A DNA stretch of 5,448 nucleotides from Gammaproteobacteria bacterium (GTDB lineage: Bacteria; Pseudomonadota; Gammaproteobacteria; Steroidobacterales; Steroidobacteraceae), in NCBI GenBank assembly GCA_030038645.1, contig JASHSR010000428.1:1-5448 (forward strand), read 5' to 3'. The translations under genes were made by a program, and so were the position numbers. The notes beneath the pieces are model-generated. The model saw only the letters and a list, made by a program, of their open reading frames with translations. It had not been told where the DNA came from and ran no database searches. Numbering within the stretch: position 1 is the stretch's first letter; the number at the start of each line of letters is the position of its first letter. Of this stretch, positions 1 through 5,448 are shown piece by piece.

Positions 1-1890
1 GGCGTTGATCGCAGGCCCGGCCGGCTGCAGGACGCCATTCAGCGTGCCGTACAAGTCTCCCGTGTCGACGATACGGTTCGTGATGTTGATGTGGTACAGA
101 TCGAGGGTCGTCACCATGGCCGGGGTGGGCCGCCAAACCATGCCGACGCTGAAGTTGACCGAATGCTCGGGCTGCAATCCGCTGCCGAGGCCCACCAGTT
201 TCCCGCCGGCTGAATCCGGCGGCAGTTGAACGTACGCTTGGTTGACGATCACGTTCGTCGAAGAATAGTACTCTTCGGCGAGCGTCGGGGCCCGGAAACC
301 GCTGCTCACGGTGCCCCGGACGGCGAACTGCTCGGTGAAGTCGTACCGTGCCGTGAGCTTACCGACCGTGGCGCTGCCGAAGTCGCTGTAGTGCTCGTAG
401 CGGCCGGCCGCGTCGATCTGCAGCGCGTCGATGGGCTTGGTCGCAAGATCGACGTAGACGGCGTCGACGTGGCGAAAGTGGGTCCCGGCGTCCGTCGGCG
501 TAAAGCCGGGATACGATTGGGCGCCGCCGTCGATGTAGGAGATCGGGATGCCGGCGCCGATGCCGTAGCTCTCCCGGCGGTACTCGAGGCCATAGGCCAC
601 GTTGAGAGGGCCTGCGAGACCTACGTCGAAGTTGCGGTTCACGTCGAGGTTCGAGGTCCACTGCGTCGTTTGCATGTAGCCGTCGTAGTAATTGAGCGGC
701 GTCGGAGTGCCGGTGCTGTCGTAGACGTCGGCATTGGCCGAGTTGAGCGTGTAGGCATCGAACTGGTCGCGACCGTAGGTGGTGCTCAAATCCCAGTTCC
801 ACTGGGCGATCAAGCCCTTCAGGCCCCCCGTCGCGGAATAGTCGGTCTCCTCGCTCGCCTCGAGCGGCGTGAAGCCAAACGGAAACGGATAGGTCGTGAC
901 GTCCGTCGTGGGATCGGTATAGGCGACCTTGCTCGGCAGCCGGTACTTCTGGAAGGACTGAGCGTCCTTGTCGCCGTACGTCGCGAAGGTATAGAACTGC
1001 GTGCCGTCCTCGAAATTGAATCCGGCATTGAGCTCGAAGATCTTCAGGTCGTACTGGCCGTCGCCTTCCTCCGCGCCGAGATAGGGATACCCCGCCGCCT
1101 CCGTCATGTTCGAGTCCGGGTAGGTGTCGAGGTTCGCGGGATTGATGACGCGCTCGTCGATGGCGCTGCGGTTGCTCGAGCCGTGGTGATGATACTCACC
1201 CGTGATGTTGAAGTAGCTGTTGTCGATGGGCGCGAAGCCTGCATTGGCCATCACGTCCGCGGTGTCACCGCCGCCGTCCATGTAACCGCCGTATGTGCCG
1301 GAAACGTTGCCGCCGGTGTAGTTCTTCTTCAGGATGATGTTGATGACGCCCGCGATCGCATCGCTCCCATACTGTGCGGCGGCGCCGTCCGTCAGCACCT
1401 CGATGTGATCGATCGCGTCGATCGGAATGAAGTCGAGGTCGACGCCGGCACAGCCCTGGTAGGGGCCGCTGTCGAGCTCGATGTTCGCCGTGGTGTGCCG
1501 CCGTTTGCCGTCCACGAGCACCAGCACGTCATTGCAGCTCAAGCCGCGCAGCTTCGCCTGCAGAGTCTGGCCGGCCATGTCGTTGCCGAACGCCTGCATC
1601 GTAAAGGACGGCAGGAGCTTGGCGAGCGCGGTCATCAGGTCGGAGTCGCCGGATGCGGCCTGCAGGGCCTGTGGCGTGATGATCTGCACGGGCGCGGCGC
1701 TGTTCGCGGCCGTGACGCCCGACTCGCGCGAGCCGGTCACGATGACCTCATCGAGCGTGGTCGACCCTGCGGCGCTCGCGAGGGTCGAAGGACTCGTATT
1801 GTCGGAGGGGGTCTGTGCGCAGACCGCCCCCGCGCTCAGCAGCAATGCGAGCGAGCCCGCCGAAATCACTGGGCATGATCGTCTGTTCAT
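1..1890 (-). CDS. TonB-dependent outer-membrane receptor (3' end outside window)
   Basis: Active-transport porin that takes a large or scarce ligand across the outer membrane using TonB-ExbBD energy; the ligand cannot be read from the sequence. The frame is open for 630 codons from the ATG whose first base is 1890 and has no stop before the window edge. Residues 1-25 form a signal peptide (arginines near the start, core LALLLSAGAV, cleavage after VCA, before Q26). A TonB-box-like stretch TLDEVIVTGSR lies at about 45-55. The plug follows (about 60-190), with LRGLSCNDVLVLVDGKRRH, DLDFIPIDAIDHIEVL, DGAAAQYGSDAIAGVINII. The rest is aromatic-rich alternating beta-strand sequence, with the barrel motif GFRAPTLAEEYY at about 531-542. 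Family members usually continue 150-250 residues beyond this point, so the C-terminal barrel end is missing. A modest Shine-Dalgarno AAAGGGA (1900-1906, minus) lies 9 bases before the ATG. The gene diverges from the quinoprotein gene. The family call is firm; the substrate is unknown. Confidence 0.95.
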   Translation of the reverse strand, partial: MNRRSCPVISAGSLALLLSAGAVCAQTPSDNTSPSTLASAAGSTTLDEVIVTGSRESGVTAANSAAPVQIITPQALQAASGDSDLMTALAKLLPSFTMQAFGNDMAGQTLQAKLRGLSCNDVLVLVDGKRRHTTANIELDSGPYQGCAGVDLDFIPIDAIDHIEVLTDGAAAQYGSDAIAGVINIILKKNYTGGNVSGTYGGYMDGGGDTADVMANAGFAPIDNSYFNITGEYHHHGSSNRSAIDERVINPANLDTYPDSNMTEAAGYPYLGAEEGDGQYDLKIFELNAGFNFEDGTQFYTFATYGDKDAQSFQKYRLPSKVAYTDPTTDVTTYPFPFGFTPLEASEETDYSATGGLKGLIAQWNWDLSTTYGRDQFDAYTLNSANADVYDSTGTPTPLNYYDGYMQTTQWTSNLDVNRNFDVGLAGPLNVAYGLEYRRESYGIGAGIPISYIDGGAQSYPGFTPTDAGTHFRHVDAVYVDLATKPIDALQIDAAGRYEHYSDFGSATVGKLTARYDFTEQFAVRGTVSSGFRAPTLAEEYYSSTNVIVNQAYVQLPPDSAGGKLVGLGSGLQPEHSVNFSVGMVWRPTPAMVTTLDLYHINITNRIVDTGDLYGTLNGVLQPAGPAINA

Positions 1891-1984
1891 CGTGCGTCGT
1901 CCCTTTGCATGGAGGATTCGTGCGTCGGCATCGCGGCGCCCGCCGTGGCCGCGGGCGGGTGCGCTTCGGGAGGGCTCAGCCTGT

Positions 1985-2013
1985 TTGGGATGGTTCTGTT
2001 GAGGCGATATATT
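1985..2013 (+). promoter_or_regulatory. Sigma70-like promoter for the dehydrogenase operon
   Basis: TTGGGA at 1985-1990 (4 of 6 to TTGACA) and TATATT at 2008-2013 (5 of 6 to TATAAT) are separated by exactly 17 bases. The expected start of transcription is near 2020, giving a leader of about 190 bases before the ATG at 2213. Its -10 box overlaps the left arm of the inverted repeat. The call rests on consensus matching and on position in a divergent gap; no transcription data are available. Confidence 0.5.
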
Positions 2014-2027
2014 TGTGAGTATATAGC
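2004..2027. promoter_or_regulatory. AT-rich inverted repeat, candidate operator
   Basis: The arms GCGATATA (2004-2011) and TATATAGC (2020-2027) are inverted copies with one mismatch in eight and an 8-base spacer, TTTGTGAG. The dyad is centred exactly midway between the two opposed -10 boxes and covers both predicted start sites, so a dimeric repressor bound here would block both promoters. Part of the symmetry may simply come from two -10 boxes facing opposite ways. The binding protein is unknown and no regulator gene lies in the window. Confidence 0.45.
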
Positions 2028-2046
2028 GGTACCCACCGATTGCCAA
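2018..2046 (-). promoter_or_regulatory. Sigma70-like promoter for the TonB-dependent receptor
   Basis: Read on the minus strand, TTGGCA (2046-2041, 5 of 6 to TTGACA) is followed after exactly 17 bases by TATACT (2023-2018, 5 of 6 to TATAAT). This is the best promoter match in the window. Transcription would start near 2011 and give a leader of about 120 bases to the receptor ATG. The -10 box overlaps the right arm of the inverted repeat and lies only four bases from the -10 box of the opposing promoter. Confidence 0.62.
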
Positions 2047-2070
2047 CGCGGCGCCCGCGCGCAGGCGTTG
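2044..2070. repeat. GC-rich inverted repeat in the dehydrogenase leader
   Basis: CAACGC at 2044-2049 and GCGTTG at 2065-2070 are perfect 6-base inverted copies around a 15-base GC-only-rich spacer. In the plus-strand transcript this could fold as a hairpin near the 5' end. The left arm also overlaps the -35 box of the receptor promoter. There is no following T run, so it is not a standard terminator. Such short stems arise easily by chance in sequence this GC-rich. Confidence 0.25.
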
Positions 2071-2212
2071 CGGCACTCACCCTCGCGGCTTCGGCGTAGT
2101 ATCGAACTGTCGTGCCTCGCTAGGATTGGCGGCGAGCCTTGCTTGAGAGTTTTTCGCGCTCGGAAAAGGCGGTGTCGGTGCCTGCGAGGTCCTGCACCCG
2201 GGAGCTGACGAG

Positions 2213-3898
2213 ATGATGCGACAGAGAGCTTGTCGGCAGCGCCGCGTGATCGCGGTGGTCTCGATGGCGTTCGCCGTCGTCACGGGCGGCGTCTCGCCCG
2301 CGCGCAGCGCGGGTGCGGTGACGGGCGTCGGCTCGGCCGCGGGTTCGGCCTCGGGCGCTACCGTGGCTCCGGGCGATTGGCCGGCCTACAACCGGACGCT
2401 CGCGGGCGATCGCTTCTCGCCGCTCGCCGAGATCATTCGCGCGAACGTCTCGAGACTGAGGCTCGTGTGCGCCTACACGCTCCCGGAGGCGGGTGCCTTC
2501 CAGACCGGGCCGATCGTCATCGACGGCACGATGTATTTCACGACGGACGAGGATTCCTACGCGATCGATGCCGGCGACTGCCGCCAGAGATGGACTCATC
2601 ACCGGCACAGCGCGACGCCGAGCCAGCTCCACGTCAATCGCGGCTTCGCGTACCTCGATGGGCGGCTGTTTCGAGGGACCTCGGACGCACACGTGATCGC
2701 GCTCGACGCCGCGGACGGCCGCGAGCTCTGGGATCGCGCGATCGATGCGCGCGGGCCGGGCGTCTCGATTCCGATGGCGCCGATCGCCGCGGACGGAAGG
2801 GTCTACGTCGGCAATGCGGGCGGCGACAACGCCGGCGTCACCGGGCACGTGTACGCGCTCGATGCCCGGGACGGGCACGTGCTCTGGAGGCTCGATGTGG
2901 TGCCGCCCGGACACGCGCGCGACAGCTGGACGAATTCCGACCTGCCGATCACGGGGGGCGCGTTCTGGACCTCCTTCACGCTCGATCGGGCGAAGGGCAT
3001 TCTCTATGTCCCAGCGGGCAATCCGGCTCCCGACTTCGACACTCCCGATCGCACGGGCGATGACCTGTACACCGACTCGGTCATTGCCATCGATGCCGCG
3101 ACGGGACGCATGCTCGGGTACAACCAGTTGGTCGAGCGGGACAGCCACGATTGGGACGTGGACAGCGCGCCCACGCTCGTGACGACCCGCTCGGGCCGCG
3201 AGATCATCGCCTCGGCCAACAAGGATGGGCTGCTTTCGATCCTCGACCGCACCGCGTTGAGCCTCTCGATGCCGGTCCCCTCGGGCGGCGGCGTGGCGGT
3301 GATCCCGCTTCTCTCGCAGACGCCGACGACGACCCGCACGAACGTGACCGAGCCGCTCTCGCGCGATCACCCGGTGCGCTTCTGTCCCGGAATCATGGGC
3401 GGCGTCGAGTGGAACGGCGCCGCCTACAGCCCGCGGACGAACTCGCTCTTCGTCGCCGCGGTGGACTGGTGCGCGCGCGTGCAGCTCGTGCGCAAGCTCG
3501 CGGTGCCGCAGGCGGGCCAGTTGTGGTTCGGCAGCGCCATTCCACTCTCGCAGATGTTCGATCCGGTGAGCCAGGCAAAAGGCTGGGTCACCGCCTTCGA
3601 CGCCGAGAGCGGCGCGGTACGCTGGAAGCTGCGGGCGCCGCATCCGATGGTCGCGGGCGTGACGCCGACGGCCGGCGGCCTCGTGTTTGCCGCGGACTTG
3701 GGCGGCACGATCTACGCGCTCGACGAGAGAACGGGGCGCATCCTCTGGCGGTCGGACACCGGAGAGGCGGTCGGCGGCGGCATCGTCAGCTACCGGGCTG
3801 GCGGGCGCCAGCTCATCGCGGTGGCCGCCGGCATGAAGACGTCGTTGTGGCCCGGCGCTGCCGACAAGAGCCGCATTCTCGTCTACGGACTGCGCTGA
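2213..3898 (+). CDS. Exported PQQ-dependent (quinoprotein) alcohol dehydrogenase family protein
   Basis: Probably a periplasmic dehydrogenase that oxidises an alcohol, aldehyde or sugar with pyrroloquinoline quinone and a bound metal; the substrate is not predictable. 561 residues, close to the usual length of a single-domain quinoprotein. Residues 1-33 look like a signal peptide (basic start, hydrophobic VIAVVSMAFAVV, likely cleavage after ARSA), followed by a Gly/Ala/Ser linker to about 52 and the family start GDWPAYNRTLAGDRFSPL. Propeller repeats of the form A-[ILF]-D-x4-G-x3-W recur at 117-127 (with Cys at the Gly position), 163-173, 215-225, 461-471 and 502-512, plus a variant ending GY at 292-303. 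Active-site candidates are D205-N206, N270 in GNPAP, and W314-D315-V316-D317; NKDG at 336-339 is the usual cofactor-side basic site. The vicinal Cys-Cys of methanol dehydrogenases and any CxxCH haem motif are absent, so an external electron acceptor is needed. GGGAG (2200-2204) lies 8 bases before the first of two tandem ATGs. Divergent from the receptor and 9 bases before the next gene. Confidence 0.93.
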   Translation: MMRQRACRQRRVIAVVSMAFAVVTGGVSPARSAGAVTGVGSAAGSASGATVAPGDWPAYNRTLAGDRFSPLAEIIRANVSRLRLVCAYTLPEAGAFQTGPIVIDGTMYFTTDEDSYAIDAGDCRQRWTHHRHSATPSQLHVNRGFAYLDGRLFRGTSDAHVIALDAADGRELWDRAIDARGPGVSIPMAPIAADGRVYVGNAGGDNAGVTGHVYALDARDGHVLWRLDVVPPGHARDSWTNSDLPITGGAFWTSFTLDRAKGILYVPAGNPAPDFDTPDRTGDDLYTDSVIAIDAATGRMLGYNQLVERDSHDWDVDSAPTLVTTRSGREIIASANKDGLLSILDRTALSLSMPVPSGGGVAVIPLLSQTPTTTRTNVTEPLSRDHPVRFCPGIMGGVEWNGAAYSPRTNSLFVAAVDWCARVQLVRKLAVPQAGQLWFGSAIPLSQMFDPVSQAKGWVTAFDAESGAVRWKLRAPHPMVAGVTPTAGGLVFAADLGGTIYALDERTGRILWRSDTGEAVGGGIVSYRAGGRQLIAVAAGMKTSLWPGAADKSRILVYGLR

Positions 3899-3907
3899 CG
3901 AGACGCC

Positions 3908-5104
3908 ATGGCACTGCAGCAGAACACGGATCGGATTCAAACGACGCATATTGGAAGCTTGCCGCGGCCGCGCCCGCTGCTCGACGCCATGAAGCGACGA
4001 TTGAGCGGCGAGCGCCATGACGAGGCGGGATACCAGGCGCTGCTCCGCGATTCCGTCGCGGCCGTCGTCCGCAAGCAGGTCGAGTGCGGCATCGACTTCC
4101 TCGCCGACGGCGAGCTTTCCAAGCCCGGCTTCTTCACCTACGTTCAGGAGCGCCTCGAGGGCTTCGAGGCGCGGCCGGCCCGCCGGCGCCGCGCGTTTCA
4201 GCGGGAGATCGAGGCCTTCCCGGAGTACTACGCGGAATACTTCCAGCAGGCGATGCTCGGTGCCGCGGTCGTGCCGATCACCCCGGTCGCGTGCACGGGA
4301 CCGATCCGCTACCGCGGCGAGCGGCTGGTGCAAATCGACATCGACAACGTCAAGTCCGCCGCAGGCGCGCTCGGGGTCCCCGATCGGAAAATCTTTCTCC
4401 CCGCGACGGCGCCATCCGGCGTTGGCGGCAACGAGTACTACCCCTCGGAGGAGGACTACTTCCACGCGCTCGCCGCCGAGCTCGGCAAGGAGTACCGGGC
4501 GATCGTCGCGGCGGGGCTCCTCGTCCAGGTGGACGATCCCGCGCTCTCCGAGATCTTCGCCGATCCCGAGCTCGACGCTTCCCAGAAGAGGCGGCAAGCG
4601 CAGCTCTACGTCGAAGCGACCAACCACGCCCTGAGCGGCATCCCGCCGGAGCGGGTGCGATTTCACACTTGCTACGGCATCAACGAGGGGCCCCGCATCC
4701 ACGAGGCGGATCTCGCGGACGTGATCGAGTACGTCTTTCAAATCAACGCCGGCTCGTACAGCTTCGAGGCGGCCAATCCCCGCCACGAGCACGAGTACCA
4801 CCTGTTCGAGCGCGTCGCGCTGCCGCCGGGCAAAGTGATCTGCCCGGGTGTGATCGCCCACGCCAACAACATCGTCGAGCACCCCGAGCTCGTGGCCGAG
4901 CGGATCGTGCGCTACGCAAGGCTCGTCGGCCGCGAGAACGTCATCGCCGGGGCGGATTGCGGCTTCTCCTCGCAGGCCGCCTACCGAACGGAAGTGCACC
5001 CGACGGTGGTGTGGGAGAAGTTCAAGGCGCTCTCCCGCGGGGCGGAGCTCGCGACCCGGATGCTGGAGATAGCGCCGCGCCGCGGCCGGCGAGCGCTGAC
5101 CTAG
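3908..5104 (+). CDS. MetE C-terminal-domain-like zinc methyl/alkyltransferase (methionine synthase II / epoxyalkane:CoM transferase group)
   Basis: Cytoplasmic TIM-barrel enzyme expected to activate a thiol on zinc and move a methyl or alkyl group to or from it. The 398 residues match the catalytic domain of cobalamin-independent methionine synthase without the N-terminal half of full-length MetE (about 750 residues), as is normal for this subgroup. Visible features: TTHIGSLPRP (12-21), GIDFLADGELSKPGFFTY (61-78), VQVDDPAL (207-214, equivalent to QIDEPAL of MetE), and zinc-ligand candidates H253 and C255 in FHTCYG, E287 in SFEAAN and C351 in ADCGFSS, matching His-x-Cys, Glu, Cys of MetE. All ligands are intact. 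Databases often label such proteins methionine synthase, but without the folate-binding N-terminal half that role is doubtful; alkyl-thiol or demethylation chemistry fits as well. The start is 9 bases after the dehydrogenase stop and lacks a strong ribosome site, which suggests one operon with coupled translation. The C-terminus ends in a basic RRGRR tail. Confidence 0.92.
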   Translation: MALQQNTDRIQTTHIGSLPRPRPLLDAMKRRLSGERHDEAGYQALLRDSVAAVVRKQVECGIDFLADGELSKPGFFTYVQERLEGFEARPARRRRAFQREIEAFPEYYAEYFQQAMLGAAVVPITPVACTGPIRYRGERLVQIDIDNVKSAAGALGVPDRKIFLPATAPSGVGGNEYYPSEEDYFHALAAELGKEYRAIVAAGLLVQVDDPALSEIFADPELDASQKRRQAQLYVEATNHALSGIPPERVRFHTCYGINEGPRIHEADLADVIEYVFQINAGSYSFEAANPRHEHEYHLFERVALPPGKVICPGVIAHANNIVEHPELVAERIVRYARLVGRENVIAGADCGFSSQAAYRTEVHPTVVWEKFKALSRGAELATRMLEIAPRRGRRALT

Positions 5105-5126
5105 AACGCAACGGTACCGTTGCGTT
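5105..5126. promoter_or_regulatory. Perfect 22-bp palindrome, candidate operator
   Basis: The left half AACGCAACGGT is followed directly by its exact reverse complement, with no mismatch in eleven pairs and no spacer. It begins on the base after the TAG of the MetE-like gene and lies 63 bases before the ATG of the next gene. A spacerless perfect palindrome of this length is typical of sites for dimeric repressors such as the TetR family. As RNA it would fold into a 9-bp stem with loop GTAC, but the following bases (TCGATAAAAAG) contain no T tract, so a factor-independent terminator is less likely. Confidence 0.6.
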
Positions 5127-5175
5127 TCGATAAAAAGGGGAGTACCGTCCGCCGGACGCGTCTCGCGCAACGAAC

Positions 5176-5183
5176 GGAAGGAG
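5176..5183 (+). promoter_or_regulatory. Strong Shine-Dalgarno site
   Basis: GGAAGGAG, a near-ideal ribosome-binding site, ends 6 bases before the ATG at 5190. It fixes the start of the small secreted-protein gene and is the strongest such site in the window, which suggests that this protein is made at high level when its gene is transcribed. Confidence 0.8.
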
Positions 5184-5189
5184 CCTTCC

Positions 5190-5448
5190 ATGCCCAGGCT
5201 GAAGCAGACGGTCCTCGCCTCGGCGGCCGCGGCCGCGCTTCTCTGCGCGCCCGTCGCGCCGGCCTCCGCGGCCGTTCCTCTCATCGCGCTGCTCGGGCAC
5301 TTCCTCATTGGTCGCCATGTGCTCGGAGCGGCGGTGCGAGCCGCCACTCGGCCGTTGGCGGCGGCTTCCGTCGCGCTCGCCGCCGAGCAACCGTACCCCT
5401 ACAGCTCGTACTCGTACGCGGGCGCCTCGTACCCCTATCCCTACGCGT
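5190..5448 (+). CDS. Small secreted Tyr/Pro-rich protein of unknown function (3' end outside window)
   Basis: Not recognised as a known family. 86 codons are visible and the frame is open at the edge. Residues 1-27 form a clear signal peptide: MPRLKQ, an alanine/leucine-rich core, cleavage after PASA (before A28). A second hydrophobic stretch (about 29-40, VPLIALLGHFLIG) is followed by an Arg/Ala-rich segment (42-65), then a low-complexity tail from about 68 in which Tyr alternates with Pro, Ser and Ala (YPYSSYSYAGASYPYPYA). Tails like this occur in small proteobacterial exported proteins, but no function follows from it. The second hydrophobic stretch could be a membrane anchor if the signal is not cleaved. 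The start is fixed by GGAAGGAG 6 bases upstream. An 85-base gap with a palindrome separates it from the MetE-like gene, so it may have its own promoter. Confidence 0.75.
   Translation, partial: MPRLKQTVLASAAAAALLCAPVAPASAAVPLIALLGHFLIGRHVLGAAVRAATRPLAAASVALAAEQPYPYSSYSYAGASYPYPYA

Larger units (their letters stand above)
1891..2212. other. Divergent intergenic control region
   Basis: These 322 bases separate two genes transcribed outward. No convincing protein gene was found here: the short open frames have no ribosome-binding site and encode low-complexity shadow sequence. The centre (about 2004-2027) is clearly AT-rich against very GC-rich flanks and holds two opposed sigma70-like promoters and an inverted repeat. 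The remainder is the leader of each transcript: roughly 120 bases toward the receptor and roughly 190 bases toward the dehydrogenase, if the promoters are placed correctly. Confidence 0.75.

Noticed and set aside
226..1878. Plus-strand open frame of 550 codons opposite the receptor gene
   Set aside because: The product is a Val/Arg/Gly-rich shadow without recognisable motifs, while the minus strand gives an unmistakable TonB-dependent receptor through the same bases.
2027..2033. CGGTACC near the divergent promoters, matching the core of the 22-bp palindrome
   Set aside because: Only the 7-base core is shared; the flanking half-site bases do not match, so a common regulator cannot be supported.
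2234..2255. Twin-arginine export signal in the dehydrogenase leader peptide
   Set aside because: An Arg-Arg pair is present at residues 10-11, but the following residues (V-I-A-V) do not fit the consensus, and PQQ is normally inserted in the periplasm after Sec export.
5105..5136. Factor-independent terminator after the MetE-like gene
   Set aside because: The palindrome can form a stem, but the bases after it on the plus strand are A-rich rather than T-rich. On the minus strand the T run comes before the stem, not after it.
5120..5147. Sigma70 promoter for the small secreted-protein gene
   Set aside because: Only weak -10-like matches (GATAAA at 5129-5134) were found, with no partner -35 box at acceptable spacing.
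2120..5347. Minus-strand open frame of 1075 codons opposite the dehydrogenase and MetE-like genes
   Set aside because: It lies antisense to two genes with clear family motifs. Its product is an Arg/Asp/Ala/Val-rich low-complexity sequence without domains, as expected for the reverse strand of GC-rich coding DNA.

Overview
The window is GC-rich (about two-thirds G+C by eye) with dense coding. A TonB-dependent outer-membrane receptor, Sec-type signal peptides and a periplasmic-type quinoprotein dehydrogenase all point to a Gram-negative bacterium. The receptor's plug style and the codon bias fit Proteobacteria, for example Steroidobacter-like or xanthomonad-like Gammaproteobacteria or a sphingomonad-like group. 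This is a judgement from style and was not tested by a search.

Layout. Positions 1-1890 (minus strand) hold the first 630 residues of a TonB-dependent receptor; its C-terminus lies beyond the left edge. Positions 1891-2212 are a divergent control region. It contains two opposed sigma70-like promoters whose -10 boxes sit symmetrically inside an AT-rich inverted repeat. On the plus strand, 2213-3898 encodes an exported PQQ-dependent dehydrogenase of the eight-bladed propeller family. Nine bases later, 3908-5104 encodes a stand-alone MetE C-terminal-domain-like, zinc-dependent alkyl/methyltransferase of the epoxyalkane:CoM transferase / methionine synthase II group. The two are probably one operon. 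A perfect 22-bp palindrome at 5105-5126 follows the second stop codon directly. From 5190 a small secreted Tyr/Pro-rich protein of unknown function starts behind a very strong Shine-Dalgarno site and runs off the right edge.

How the parts may work together (inference): the receptor imports a scarce ligand, either an organic substrate or a metal chelate. The quinoprotein oxidises an alcohol or aldehyde in the periplasm. The MetE-like enzyme moves an alkyl or methyl group between thiols in the cytoplasm. The shared, interleaved promoter region suggests that receptor and enzymes respond to one signal. The most interesting points are the shared operator-promoter, the pairing of a quinoprotein with a MetE-like enzyme, the mixed active-site signature of the quinoprotein, and the perfect palindrome. 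No RNA gene, insertion sequence, CRISPR array or phage feature was seen.
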